A stretch of DNA of 64,000 nucleotides from Trileptium ribeirensis (lineage: Eukaryota > Nematoda > Enoplea > Enoplida > Thoracostomopsidae): the NCBI GenBank assembly GCA_030248225.1, contig JASANE010005263.1:62001-126000 (forward strand). The letters are read 5' to 3'. The notes below the pieces were generated by a model. That model had not been told where the DNA came from. It was given only the letters and a program-made list of their open reading frames with translations, and made no database searches. Made by a program: the position numbers and the translations under genes. Positions 36,701 through 51,700 of the stretch are shown piece by piece. Position 1 is the stretch's first letter. Every line of letters starts with the position of its first letter.

Positions 36701-39700
36701 TTTGCTGCGTACTTGGTTATTTTTTCAAGTACGTCATTTGTATATGCAAGGTTAATAAAAATGGCGCTATGGATTGATTGTTTTGCGGAATTTAGGACGT
36801 TTATGGCCCAGATTTTGATAACTTGAAGTTTACATAAATGCAAAAATAAGCTAATGACTGTTTGAAAAAAGTAAGGTCTTCTTTGACCTTCTCATTTTTT
36901 TCGGATATTTAAAGACGTGTTTATATCGTTGTATCACTTAATTCCTGATATTGAACTTACAATATGAAATTATAAAGACTATTCTTTGTATTGTATTTAC
37001 GGTGTTTGGTGGTATTTTTGCTGTTCGCACGCGAAAAAAAATTGATTCATTAGCTGTCCTCAGAATGACGCGCAATAGGTATTTTTTCCGGTATTTGTTC
37101 TAAAATACAGTCACGGACAGAAATGAGTGCACAAAAAGCGAACGCAACAACGTTCATTTATAAACAAAAAACGTTACAACGCTCGTTTGCGTTTATGTCC
37201 GTGCTTAAACGAAGCCAAAAAATCGTTTTGAAATGCGACAAGATTTCTTTATGTTCACGTTCGATTGCGTTTATATTAGTTTGCGTTTCACGGTCGTTTT
37301 TTATGCACTTATTTTGTCCGTGACTGTATATCAATTTGATACGTTAGTACACCAGTAGCCATCTAAAACCAAAACCGAACTTTATAGATCTATAGATCCT
37401 GCTCATCCTGTAGCCTCATTTATCGAAACGGCACACAATGCTAAAATTCGTATTTTTTGTTGAGAATTTCTAAGCAAAACATTCAAATACACATGCGTAC
37501 ATTGCTATTTTCACCGAAAAACTACAATCGTAGTGATCCGCCTTAGTTTAATTGTATAAGTTTTATAGAAATGTCACTCCTATCAGAATTTTGGTAAAAG
37601 TTCAACGTTTAGAAACTGACTGTCATTTATTCGCTGAGTGATTGTGTAATTTACTGACTTATTTGATGTACAGTGCTTGCCGGAAATGAGTGTTGTTCGT
37701 TCGATAAACTTCAAATTTTGTTCGATGTGTGCTCGAATTTTGCTCAAGACGTGTTCGAAATTTCACATTTGTTCAAGTGCTGTACGAAATATGTTCGATA
37801 ATTGTTCGAAAAAAATAATTTTGTTCGATTTCTGCACGACGTTCGTTCGTCCGAAAGGTGACACTCATTTCTGTAGAGTACTGTAGATACTTTCCTGATG
37901 GAGATGACACCTGAGAAGTAATTTTGGTTCTAAATGCATCATGTTTTCAGTTTTGGTGTTGGCAAGCCCTTTTTGCTTATTTGCATCCGCAACCAGCAGT
38001 TGAAATGCTCGGTTGTTGTCTTGTTTTTCTAGCACTTCGGCAATGTCGCTATTGTACGAATGCATCAATACTGTGATAGCCGTTTTGGTGTCGATTTCAT
38101 CGGGTGTTCCTGGTGATCATTCGAATAGCATTCAGGTTGATGACATATAGTTAATTTGTTTTGAATTCTGGGGAAGATAGCTGTGTAGTGAGTGAGCGGA
38201 GCTCGGCGAAGCCGAGCGAAGCGTTTTTATTTTCTGTCTAGGAGTAAAAAGGTCGATGTCCGTCCGTTCGTTCGTTCAGTCCGACGGATCTCAAGAACCA
38301 CTGAACCGATTTTAAAAAACTTTTTTGTTTGAAAGCCTATCATGTTAGAGTGTGCACCTGATATGTGGGATTAAAAAATTTTGAGTGGTTAATTAGTAAT
38401 TGGCTAATTAGTTAAGCTTATGCAACTAAAATAGAGAATTTTGCGATATCTGTGTTATTTATTGAAATAGAATCGTTTCGATCAAACCATTAGGTTTTTT
38501 GGGTCGAAGAATTCAAATATAATATTTTTACCAATATTATAAAGCCCTATGCAATGTAGTTATTTGAAGAACATAAAATTGAGTACATTCGTAATGCCAC
38601 AGCCCAAGCTCCGCTCATAGTAGTTTCACTACCGACTAGTATATTAGTACCGATATTGCACACACGAAGAAAACCGGTAGAAGGATTACTAATACGCGAT
38701 ATACCTTGGATTCGGTAGATATGGCGTAATTAGTTGCGTCCATTACACCCATGTCCCACGGCCAAATATGGTAATTGATGCAAGAATTGCCGCTAAGTAA
38801 CAATGTAAGATATTGCTGGAGGGTGTCCGCACGCTTGTTATTCGATGGCAGTATCTATTTCACTAAATGTTTTTTCGTTCTCAGCGCTTCGCTTCCATCT
38901 ATCACGTTGTCATTGCACTTGTTAGACTGTGCCCAAACGATGGACGCGGGAATTGTAGCAGCAAGCTATGGGTGCAGGTGGGGTACCACTAAAAAGCGCC
39001 GCCAATAGACAAATGCCAACACCGCAAACGCTAAATTAGGACCACAGATTATGGTTGGAAATGTGACACGCGAGTCATGGGTCCACTTTCTTAGGATTTC
39101 CGCTGGGTAAACGCTGGTCAGAAAATGTTTTACCGTGTAATCCGCCCCCGGATCACAGCGTCTTTCAATATCTTTGAATTATGTGACAACATGTTCTGAA
39201 AATTTTGTTTATTGACTTGTGTTGACTCGGCTAGCAAGGTAAATAAGGCATTATTTAATTCATTGTCTAAGAATAGGGGTAAATCTTTACTCTTCTTATA
39301 TTTATAGGTAAGCCTTTATATAGTTAATATATATAACTTTTATTGATTATACAATATTGCATTTAACTGTCTCATTTATCGCCCATCTGCTATAACTTTC
39401 TGGCTTAGCCACAATTCCCTTATGTTATTGTTTCTAGTATTTGGTGCGATACATATCTATGGCGTAGCCTGGAGTACTAGTGTTGTTACTCAGCTTCATC
39501 AATAATTGTAGTCAGCCTTCTCTTCGCGAGCAAAGCATAACAAAATGTACACAGTGTCGATACCGAAGGGCTAAATTAACTGTATTTATTCCGAGCTACG
39601 TAGTAGATTAGCCTTAGGAACAATCAAATGGCAAGTCACGCTTACTTGAATGTTATGATATTGGTGCTTAGCTGCGCATATGAAACAAGATATTTGTTTT

Positions 39701-42700
39701 TGCTCACTATACGCTGTGGTTTCCACCGATGCTTCGGTATAAATAGCAGTACAACACAGTTCACATAGAAATTGCGTAATTGTACGGTTGTTTATCGTTC
39801 TCATAACGGTGGTGCGGCGAAGACCTCGCCATTTAGGGTTGTACTTGTTCATAGAATGGGCACATACGGATATGGCAGCACCGGTTTACCGAAGGTGCAA
39901 ATGTAAAATTTATTATATTGCAAGTATTTTGGATTGTGCATGGTTTCAAATTGAACTGTTAAAAACACAGCTGATATACAAAAACATTTGCGCGGGACTA
40001 TGTGCTGTGCTGTTAAATAACTATACTCGGTAAGCAATGGGCTTATGGGGATTCAATGATTCATGTATATCACGTTTTTGTTAATAACTTGTTTTCAATA
40101 AACATTTTTCATTGTTCTGTGTGGTGATGTTGACGACTTTACGGTGTGAAATTGGTCACGACGACCAAGAATTTAGCTCGCAGGTCACACATCAAACCGG
40201 CCATGGACTACCAGCCTTTGAATCAAGATTATTGATCCGTTTTCGAGCCCGCCACAGATACACACTGCATCTCGAATAAAAATTAGTAAATTAACCTAAT
40301 AATAATTAATGTGTGATACAGGTTGACAAAAAGAATTTTTACACGTTTAATCGTCGCTCAATTTCAACATACATATGTTATGTTTTCTTGACTCAGAAAT
40401 AATTTGAAAACACTGTTTAGTCTTATTCAGAAACCCTAAGATCGGCTACTAATCACAAAGTCCCGCTGACGTAGCGATATAAGACGTATAGGTTGCTGTT
40501 GCGTATAGGTTGAGGCACCTAACTTTAATTTTAATAAATTTTTGGTTTATTTAGTTCTTTGTATCTGTGCAAGAACTGTTATTATTTGATGACCTGGATA
40601 ATGTTCTCACAACTGTAGTGCAATTCAATACTATATGATATTAGTGCCAAAATATGCTGAAGATGTAAAGTTTTTATCTATATTTTCAGCTATGTGTTCA
40701 GAAACTCAGCATTTTGATCGAAGATTCAGACCAGAATCGTAGGTTAAGCTTTTTTATGTTATCTAGTACTATTTTTATCAGAGTTATGAATGTCCTGAGC
40801 AGATTATCGATATTTGTATAAAAGTCGATACAAGCTAAAAAAATTCCGTAAACGGGAACCGGAACAAGGAAGCCATTGTTATATAGGCTTGTTCATTTTT
40901 GAATTCGAGTACAATGAGAGAGCGAAGCGGGTGGAACGAGAATTTTCAATTTTTGGCTCTGGAGGGGGTGGAGGAGGTCCTGCCTGTGTGTGTCTGTCGC
41001 ACGTGGATCTCGATAACAGTTGGGCGGATTTTGATGCAAGATAGCTCATTCGAACCGCAATGGTCGATTTAGGTGTAGTGACGGAGCCCGATTTTTGAAT
41101 TTTTTTCCCGTGGGAAAAGTTATGGGGCATAATGACGTCATTTTGGCCCATTTTTCGGGCACCCCCTCCTTTTTTTGCGACTTTTCTAAATAAATAAAGG
41201 AGGTATCCGCAAACTAATAGGCCTATTTCATGTAGCTTTACCAGGGATTTCCAATGATATATAACAAGTTTTTCAACTGCTTCCCAATCTGGAGTCTATA
41301 AGCTTATAGTTGGCGCCAAATTTCATATTTGGTGAAAAGTCGTGGGAAATGCACCTAAATGTGTGTTTTTTGTTGCTTTTAGTGTCTTATATGGGGTTTT
41401 CTGGTCGAACAAGCTCATTGCGAGTGGCAAAAATATTGTGTAGCAAATATTTTTCACACTTCTGCTTCATACTTGGTATGAAAACTGAGATTTTTCTCAA
41501 GTGTCGGTTTGAATTATTTAACGTCCTTTTCACGGTCAATTAAGGGTTTTATTGAATTATTAAATGGTTAGTTCATTGTTTTTGTACTCGTTGTATGATG
41601 TTTTGTCTACTGCATACGTTGGCTATCAAAATAGGCGCGCGTAACTATGACTCATCACTCACGGTTTATATAATGCTGCATCTGCGTACTGTGTGTAGTC
41701 TTTGTATGTGCTTTCTACAACAGACTTCGGGGGATTGTTCTCACCACTCGAATTCTGGCTCGCAAGCGAGCTTCACTAGTTATAAGTTTGTTATAAACTG
41801 AAAAATGCTTTTTCAGTCATAACAATGCCGTTTGTTATTTCACTCACTGAAACATCGGAAACAAGTAATACGCTGAACCCTTACAGTGTATTCTTCAAAG
41901 TATTCGCTCAAGCCCTTTCTTATTTCACTCACTAAAATATCGAAAACAAGCACAACGTTAAATCCTTCACAGCAAACCTGCATTTTCGTTCAGTCGTTAA
42001 AACAAAAACAAGCGTTTGTTACATCCCATGGTGGATGTTATTTTGGCTATGTACGATTGCGAAATCAAGAGTATCAACGAGCGAAGAAATTTTATTTATC
42101 AATGCCGATGATACTAATAAAAGAGTTTTCCAACACCTAATGTAAGTAGCAAACTTATTGGAGTATGAAATCAAAATAGATATCATGTAAGCAACATGCT
42201 AGAATACGAAAACTAGCCAAGGTAACCTCAATTTGTGAAATACACAGGAGTCGCTAAATCTCCCAAATCTATATTATTTTTTCTTAAAAGCATAAACATT
42301 GGAGTACTTTTAGGAGGTTGAAATCAATTTTTACTTTCTATTTCAGTAGAAAAATAACAAGTTAAGGAGACGCGCGTAAAATGACAACCTTGACAAAGTG
42401 GGGCTTCAAGATTCTGGTCATTTTATATGTAGAAGTAATGTTCCATACACAGGATAAACACAAAGTTACTCAAAATGTCACTTGTAAACCAAAAGTTTTA
42501 GTTTTACTACTACGTACCATAAATCTAATCTTGGGCTAACAATTAACTTTAGATTTTTGCCCTAGGGTACTCATGTCAAGTTTTCTGCCTCCTGGGTTAT
42601 AGGGGAACTTTAACATGATATTTGACCGACAATTTTTATGAGTTGGCTTATCGTTAACGTTATTTTGTTAACACCGGCTGAAAGTTGGTTGTGGTATTCT

Positions 42701-45700
42701 AGTTGCGGTAAACAGTGCTCGCAAGGTTATTTAGAGTGCCCAATTTTATAAGTTTGCTTTTTAACGGGATTGAATCGCGCTTTGGGCAAGCCAGATCGAA
42801 AAACTATTAGCTCAATTTTAGGGATATAGGAAGGTAGCTAGGTACTGGAAATAGTGTTCATAAAGTCACTAGAATGCCCAATTTGATCAAGTTTGTTGTT
42901 TTAACGGACCTAAATGACCCTTTGGGCGAGCCGGATACGAAAAATCGAATTTTTGGTCTCTCCACAAACGCGAATATCCTAATTTTATTGGTATAGGAAG
43001 GTAGCTGGGTACCGGAAATAGTGCTTACAAGGTCACTAGAGTTTCCAATTTGATCAATTATTTTGTTGTTTTAACGGACCGGAATCCCGCTCAGGACGCA
43101 CCAGACACGAAAAATCTAATTCTGGGGCAGCAAAAATACAATGAGCTCAATTTTTGGGGTATAGGAAAATAGCTAGGTATATACTGGAAATGGTGTTCAC
43201 AAAGTCTTTAGAGTGCCCAATTTTATCAAGTTTGCTTTTCAGGGACCTAAATCCCGCTTTGGGCGAACAAGATACGAACAAGCTAACGCCCCTCCCAAAA
43301 ACAAGATTAGTTCTATTTTATGGGTATAGAAAGGCAGCTGAGTACAAGAAAACAATAAAATAGTGTTCACAAAGTTACTGGAATGGCTAATTTGATCAAG
43401 TTTGCTATTTTAATGGAGCTACATCGCACTTTGGACGAGTCAGATACGAAAAATCGAATTTTTGGGCTCTCAACAAGCCCAACTTTAGGCGTATATGAAT
43501 GTAGCTGGGTACCGGATATAGTGCTCACAAGGTCACTAGAATTTCCGATTTGATCAATTGTGCTGTTTTGACGGACCTGAATCGCGCTCAGGAAAAATCC
43601 AATTCTGGGCAGCAAAAATACGATGATCGCAATTTTTGGGTACAGGAAATAGCTATGTACTGGAAATAGTGTTCACAAAGTAATTAGAGTGCCCAATTTG
43701 ATCAAGTTTGCTTTTAAAGGACCTAAATCCTACTTTGGGCGAGCTAGATACGAACAATCGAATACCCCCTCAAAAAACGAGATTAGTTCTATTTTAGGGG
43801 TATAGAAAGTCATCTAGGTACAGGAAAACAAATAGTGATCACAAAGTTACTGGAATGGCTAATTTGGTCAAGTTTGCTGTTTTAATTGAGCTACATCGCA
43901 CTCTGGGCGAGCCAGATACGAAAAATCGAATTGTTGGGGCCCCAGATACACGATTAGTCCAATTTTAACGGTACATAAAGGTAGCTAGGAACTGGAAATA
44001 GTGCTCACAAGGTCATTAGATTTTCCAATTTGATCAAGTTTGCTGCTTTAACGGACCTGAATTGCGCTTAGGACTAACCAGACACGAAAAATTGAATTCT
44101 GGAACACCAGAAACACGATGAACTCAATTTTTGGGGTATAGGAAGGTAGCTAGGTACTGGCAATGTGCTCACTAAGTGACTAGAGTGCTAATTTTTTTAA
44201 AGTTTGCTTTTAATATCCTAAATGTCACTTTGGGTGAACTAGGTACGAAAAATCGAATTTTTGGGTCCCTAGAAACACGATTAGCCCAATTTTGGAGTAT
44301 TCGAAGGTAGCTAGGCACAGGAAATAGTGCTCACAAAGTCACTAGAGTGCACAATTTGACCAAGTTTGATCAAGAAAGAAAATTCGTTGGGACTAAAGGT
44401 AATTCAAACGCTCGTTAAAATTATTAAGCCTGTTTTGGGGCTTATTGATTTTAGGACCCAATTTTTGGCAACCCATCCCTAATTTTTTTTCGTCAGCCAA
44501 ATCGTCGATTTTAGCTACGATTTGTCCCACTTTTCCAGACAGCTAAACCCCTTATCTCATAAAACCCAAGTTTTCACCCAGAATTTAATACCAATTTATG
44601 TAATTATTATTATATTATTAAAATTAATATTGCTAAAAGTTTACTTAATTAATATGTAAATATAAGTTTCTGTTACTAACTATAGATTATTTTATTTTAT
44701 TATGAAATAATACTCCAGACAGATATATATATTCGTATATATAAAACTATACTATTTTATTAGTTAATATTTACTTAATATATAAATAACCTATATGTTT
44801 ATAACTATGATATTTATATATAAATTAAGAAATTTAATTACACATATGCTTAATAAATATATTTTAATAATACTAAATTTATAAAGATATTAACTTACTG
44901 TATTTACTTAATAAATATAATAAATTTTTATATTAACTTTTATACTATGTATTTATATTTATATACTATGTATTTATAATCGCAGCCAGGCAAACATACA
45001 TGGTGTGGGAGACTGTCTGCGAAAACAAGAGGTGCGAGCAAAGAGGTCATGCCAGTTTCAGTACATAGAGATTCCCAGGCAATAACTCATGTCATGGTAA
45101 TAATAAGAGATACAATTGGAACAATGGTTCATACAATCATAATAGATCATATTAACAGAACTTGGTTCATACAATTATAGCTTTGTCAAGATAATAATAG
45201 ATCATACAGTTATAATTTATATAAATACTGGCAAATTCATTAAGTTCAAAGGTGCTCAATCAATTTATACTTGTTCACACACATGTATACTCACTTGGGG
45301 AAGGGGAAAGATTTAATTCAAAACCATTGATTCTGGTGCTGATTTCTGTAACGAACATAGACTAAAGGTTCAATAATGTTGCCCATTACAATGTGGTCTA
45401 AATTCATCTGTCTCGTAACGTTCCAGAGTGGATCTGTTGCCATTACGATGAGGAGATAAAATCCGTGTGTAAGAGTCAATTTTGTTCTTATTGCTTTAAG
45501 TATCTCATTTTTCTTTGTTATATGTATGTCATGGTTATGTTTTCTTTGATCTATATCTATGTATCAGTATGATACAGATTATAAATTATTCAAATTCATG
45601 ATTATATATAGTATATAATCATCATATAATAATAAGTATTTTTAGGACTTTGATTATATAAGTTATGAAGAGATTATTAATTTAAATAAATTTTGTCACG

Positions 45701-48700
45701 ACAAACACAGTATAGTGGGTGAAAGATAAAATCAATGTTCAACAAACTAAAAGAAAACGTAGTGGTTCCTATGTTCTAACATTCGTTTAGTGGATTGTTT
45801 TATAACTTTTCTAAATAAAAAAACTGTTATTTGCAGTCAAATATCTTGGCCTTCTTGCGATGGCAAAAATTCTCAAAACACATCCGAAAGCCGTGCAGTC
45901 ACACAAAGACCTTATCTTAAACTGCTTGGATGATAAAGATGAGAGTATTCGTTTGCGCGCACTAGATTTGCTACATGGAATGGTAAGTCAATGATAAGCT
46001 GTGCGCTTAAGATAGAGTCCGACAGACACGATGTAACTGTAGTTTTCAAATGTGCAAGATTTTACCCGGTTGTTATGCCTCTGAGACTAGGGATCAGGTA
46101 CCTGTAATAAGGTGGCTTGCCTTATCCAGGAGTCAGCGCATTATTCATACATAGGGAGGGAGTATTCGCAAGTGAGTCGGCGCCTTTCTGAACCACATTT
46201 ACCATCTGAATACTAAACGACTTCGGCATTTTGCCAAAATTGACAAAACTTTACCAAAAATTAAAGGAAATAGACAACACTTGGGAAAACAAAATTGTGG
46301 TTGTGAAAAACGAATAATTTATCGGTCAGGGGAAGATGTATGTCAGTGGTCACTCATGGCCAATGAGGGATCAGCCCCTTCCTTCTATAAAACTCCGGCT
46401 TTATTGTGTCAGTGTAATTTATCTAGTCAATATCAGTCAAAAACAAGTAAAATTATCGATCTCATTATCGATTGATTTAAATTAACTGTAATGTCGATCA
46501 TGAAAAATTTCGTTCAATTTCGATCAAACGAATTTATACTGCCCTTTTTTGCCTGGGAGTGTAGGTTCACGTTATGACTTTATAGTTGCTGTAATTTGCA
46601 GCCATTTTGAATTCATTAGCAATAAAATAAAAAGTCTTAACCTGACGCTGGACGCAAATGTTGGCAACGTGTACGCCAAATTTACTATGTTGCGAAATTC
46701 TTGTTTTTGGGCATTAGGAAATGGCGGTGCTTTTGATATCTGATTTTGAACTGTTTTGCGAAAAAATTTTAACTTTGTTGCCCGGCCATCGGTGAGTATG
46801 ATGCGCACATTGCCAACACTCGCGCCAGCATCATACTATATTAAAATTTTTGTTGGACGTTGATAACCGCCGTAATTACTATTCCAATATTTTTACTGTA
46901 AGCGTTATAGTCTCGTGTAACTATATCTGGTGAAATTTCTTCGGCATTAAGAATTTTTGTTGAAAACTAAAAACCACAGTAAATACTTTCAGTACAAACA
47001 TTACGGTTTCTTGCAAGTATATCTGGTGAAATTTCTTTGACATGTTTTATGTAATTTCACCTTAGAATCTGCGCATTCTTTTTGTTAAGCCCTGCTTTTT
47101 TTATAACAATTTTCTTTTTTTTTGTTTATTCAGGTATCGAAAAAGAACATAATGGATATTGTGAAAAAGCTGATGGTTCACGTTGAGAAAGCCGAGGGAA
47201 CGGTATATCGCGACGCACTTCTCGCTGAAATTATACAAATTTGCTCGAATAACAATTATCAATTTATTACCAATTTTGAGTGGTATGTTTCGAGTTTTTT
47301 ACCATTTTTACGAGTTTAGCATGGAATGTTTTGGCGTACGTTAGCTATAGTGCGTTCTATACTGGCTTCGAACAGAATTTATGACCACAAAATATAGTCT
47401 CATGCATGTAATTGCATTTAAACGCAGTAAACATATTTTTGGCGTAGTTTTATGCCTTACTTGTTTGCGTGCGCTTTCACTAAATTAATGCATTTGTGTG
47501 CGATTGTGCTTAAACGGAGTTATATGTGATTTTGAATTTATTTGCACTGATGCGCATTTTGCATCCGTGCGCGTATGCGACTAACACCGTCCATGATTTC
47601 TCTGATAACTTCAAACGCCGTAACGCCGATTTGGAATATTGCGCTGATAGATACGTTTACAAAGTCAAATGAAGAACGCCGGTGAATTTCTGTGTCCGTA
47701 AAGACCTCCAGATGCGGCGACACACGAAATATTTGTGATGTAAAATAATTTCAAATCCATCTAAAATTGCTTTTATATTTTAATTATTTTCAACATACTT
47801 GCTCAATTTTTAATTTTTACAATAAATATTGACATATTACAGGTACGTCAGTGTTCTTGTCGAACTAACTAAAGTTCAAGGAACGAACCATGGAGCCTTA
47901 ATTGCACAACAAATGCTCGACGTTGCCGTTCGCGTACAGTCGATACGACATTTCGCTGTTTCCCAGATGGTACGTTGATATTTTTTCTTTTTGGCAAAAA
48001 CAAATTATTGATTCAATCCAAACTTTCTGTTTACCAGAGATTTTTTACTTACGTCTTGCTTATAAGCATCCAATAGAGTTAAGCTACCGTCGTGACCTTA
48101 TTAAACACACCACGAGACAGAACATAGTCACTGAACATTCACTCAGTGAATAAATAATTTCAGATAACGAAAATTTGCAGGACTTTTTGCATCATTCGGT
48201 GAATCCTTATGTTGCAGAGGTACCCAATCCCAATATAATACGCCTTGATTCAGTGTTGTAATATCTGTATGCTGATCAACGAGTACTTGAGTTAATCAGA
48301 GTATAGTGCAACGTTGTAGAGATTGTGTGTTGCAGGCGTGAAAGCTTTTAAATTCCGTTTGCGCGTTTGATTGGTCATAACTCGACAACGACTGAACCGA
48401 TTTTCATGATCTTGGGCTCATGCGAACCGGCATATCGATTTACCGTGTATATACCCGGGCGTTTTAGATTTGAGTTCTGGTTCCGGAGTCAGAGGCCAAA
48501 GTGTGGGTTTTTGCACCATTTTACGCTATTTTAGTACCCTTCACGGAAGCAAGGTTATTTTTATCTTAACTTTCGAATTGTTTTCTCTGTTTGGTTTTAT
48601 TTCATAGTAAAATGATAAATTCCGATGGTTATTTTTGTTTTTCGATTAATGCTCTGGTCCATTGGGTTTGAGGTATGGTACCTCCTTGGTTCCTCGACCC

Positions 48701-51700
48701 AAAATTCGAAAATTTGTTCTGACATCATGGGCGGATGAAAAGTTTTACTTGGGGGTTTTCGGGCCTGGGAAACTCATTGCGGGTGTGGGTTTCGCTCTGC
48801 GACCCAAGTTTTCATGGGTATGGGAGTATGGTGCCCCCGTGGTTCGGAGTCAGAGGTCAAAATTAGGAGTTTTACCCCATTTTAGTACCCATCACGGAAG
48901 CAAGGTTATTTTTATCGTAACCTTCGAATGAAGTATTATTTCGTAGTAAAATTATAAATGCCGATGTCTCTTTTTTGTTTTTCGATTAAGACTGCGAGGG
49001 TCTGGAATTGTGGGGGTTGAGGTATGGCGCCGTCGTGATTCCTCCACCCAAAAATCGAAAATTTGTTCGTACAACTTGGGCGGCTGAAAAGTTTCTCATG
49101 GGGGTTCTCCTGTTTGCAAAACCTATTTCAGGTGTTTGTGTTGCCCTACGATTTTAGTACCCTTCACGAAAGTAAGGTTATTTTCATCTTATCTTTCGAC
49201 CTCGTGGTTCCTCGACCTAAAATTCTAAAATTTGTTCTGACGTCCTGGGCAACTAAAAAGTTTTTTCGGGGGTTTTCAGGCATGGAAAGCTCATTCCCGG
49301 CGTTGGTTTTGCTCTGAGGTTGATGTTTCCATGGGTACGTGCCATGGTTCGGGGTCAGAGGTCAAAACAGGATTTTTACTCCATTTTAGTACCCTTTACG
49401 GAAGTGAGGTTTTTTATCTTAACTTTAGAATTTTGTCTCTGGTTGGTTTTAATTCATTGTATCATGGTAAGTGTCGATGCTTCCTTTTTGTTTTTGGATT
49501 AAGGCTCCAGTTTTGGAGTTATGGGGTTTGAGGTATGCCCTAGTGGTTCCTCGACCCGAAATTTGAAAATTTGTTCTGACGTCCTGGGCGGCTAGTGTTT
49601 TCAAAGTTTCAGTCTAGTGTTTTCGGGCATGCGAAACTCATTGCAGGTGTTAGTTTTATTCTAACTTGTGTGATATCCACATATAGCATTTAGACGTATG
49701 CTATCGAGAGCTGATTGTGCACGCAAAAGGCGTAGCTGTACCTATGCTTCAGTTCTACAATCTCCATAGAGTTAATAGTTTTAACCGCACAGAAATGTAA
49801 TCTTGACGCATCAACTGATTAGGCTAAAATTTCACTGGAGGTACGTGGGTGAGGTCGCCAAAGGTTTAATCCGGTGGTAAAATGACATTCAGCCAACTGG
49901 TGGGATGTCATTACCTATTTTTGAACCATGATAGTAGACTGCGAAAGGGGCAAACTGTCGAAGTGAACCGCGTAATGCCTTACTTCGTAATGGCGAAAAC
50001 TGGCTTACTCTTCGCCAAGAAACCACCGTGAGCTCCCGGTATTTATTTAGATGTTGCTAGTTATTTGGCAAAAACGTGGAATTGTTTATTTCGATAATAG
50101 CTTGACAGCTACTGAAAGAAATTGTTAATGCTGGAAAGTTCTTATTGGGGTCTGTGAATTCCAAAGATATCTTTAGAGACGCTTAGGTTTATTGGCTTCT
50201 TCTTCATCTTTGCCATTATCCCCTTGGTGCAGAGTTGCCATATTGACTGCTTCGTTTGTCCATAATGTGTCATGGTTGTCCAGTACTACTTGATCGTGTC
50301 TATCTAACGCGTTTGGGTCTATCTATGCGCCGCTTTGTCTCTACCTACATGACGTTTCATGACGGAGTTAAGTTTATTGAATATGGTATCTTATTTTTCT
50401 ATATTGTACAACTGTAGGTTACGTCATATTGCTACTACGGATGTCGTTAAACTTTTATAACTCTTGAGGGGGTCACGGAAATTTATGTTTTCGAAATTTC
50501 GTACCCGGGGTCACGGAATTTTATAGTTTCGGAATTGTTTTCCGGGCGTTGTCGAATTTGTAATTTTTGCTTCTTTGTCGCCGAATCTCACCGTATTTTC
50601 ACAACGTGTACCATTCGCAGATAAAACCTAAGTCAATTAAAAATATTTTAAATATATATTAAATTTCAGGCCCTACTTGTTGAAAACGCGCATTTACTTT
50701 TGGCTTCGACTCAGATGAGCAATATTTCTGAAGTACTCTACGCTGCGGTATGGATATGTGGCGAATTTTCAGAGTAAGAGAATGATGATTATCATACCAT
50801 GCAAGCAATAAGACATACTTCGATTATTCGACATTTTATTTAATCATGAATATTTCCGAAATGTATATTTTCAGAGATTCCTTGAATATATACCGTAAAT
50901 ACCGTAACTGTTGCGTATATACCGTAAATATAGTAACTGACCAGATTTATTGTAGTTTACCAATTTTGTTTGTCGTGAAATTTGGCTTGAGGTAATAATT
51001 ATGTTCTGCAAAGCAAAGTGTAGTTACAAATAATTTAAAACGCATTTTTATAGCTGAGTCAAGTACGCTTAATTTATGCATTGAGAAATGTGAATGTTGT
51101 TCAGATTTTGAACATTTAAGTATAGAATTCTTTTTCAATAACAAACATGCGAACAAAGTTGGTTTGTTTAATCCTCAACGTGATTACCATATCACCCGTC
51201 AAAAATCTTCGCAATAATATAATTAAAAACTTTGAATCACAATTCAACAAAATTAGTTTACGTCACGGAATTGTGTTGTTTTAATATGTTTCTCTTGATT
51301 CAGTCATTCAGTTTGCTATATTGCAATGTGGTTTCATGCCATAAATGATGTTTTTGATATTCTTATAATCTGATCTTTGAGCAATGTGACGTAAAAATGG
51401 GCGGTTAGCCTTTATTTCGTGTCATAGCATTAACGTTTCATGGTTTATGTTCTGTCTTCACTGCTATATTTTGGTTAATTTTTTGCATACCGCGCTCAGC
51501 TGTGAAGACATAAGGCGCCTGACCACGATTTTTTTCCGGCTAACAGGTGGAGCCGAAGGAAACGACTGAACCTTGTTTTTGCTGACTGTGTTTAAATTTC
51601 GAATCAAATATTGTCACTTAATTGACGAATTTTCGAGCAATAATTAACAACCTTGTCTTAAGCCAAACTAAAAATGGTTTAAAAATGTTACTACCGAGTT

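Noticed and set aside
37865..38068. Minus-strand 67-codon open frame that reads like a real protein
   Set aside because: It is the antisense shadow of AP3D1 exon H (38033-38135) plus MITE sequence; the plus-strand reading matches delta-adaptin exactly and splices in phase.
38775..39008. 77-codon frame considered as an alternative exon H (contains VVIAL in another frame)
   Set aside because: Alignment to the STSAMSLLYEC block needs gaps and fails at splice sites; the true exon was then found at 38033-38135.
42660..44390. Possible CRISPR-like array (regular short repeats)
   Set aside because: The whole ~160-bp unit is conserved, with no unique spacers; it is a satellite in a eukaryotic intron.
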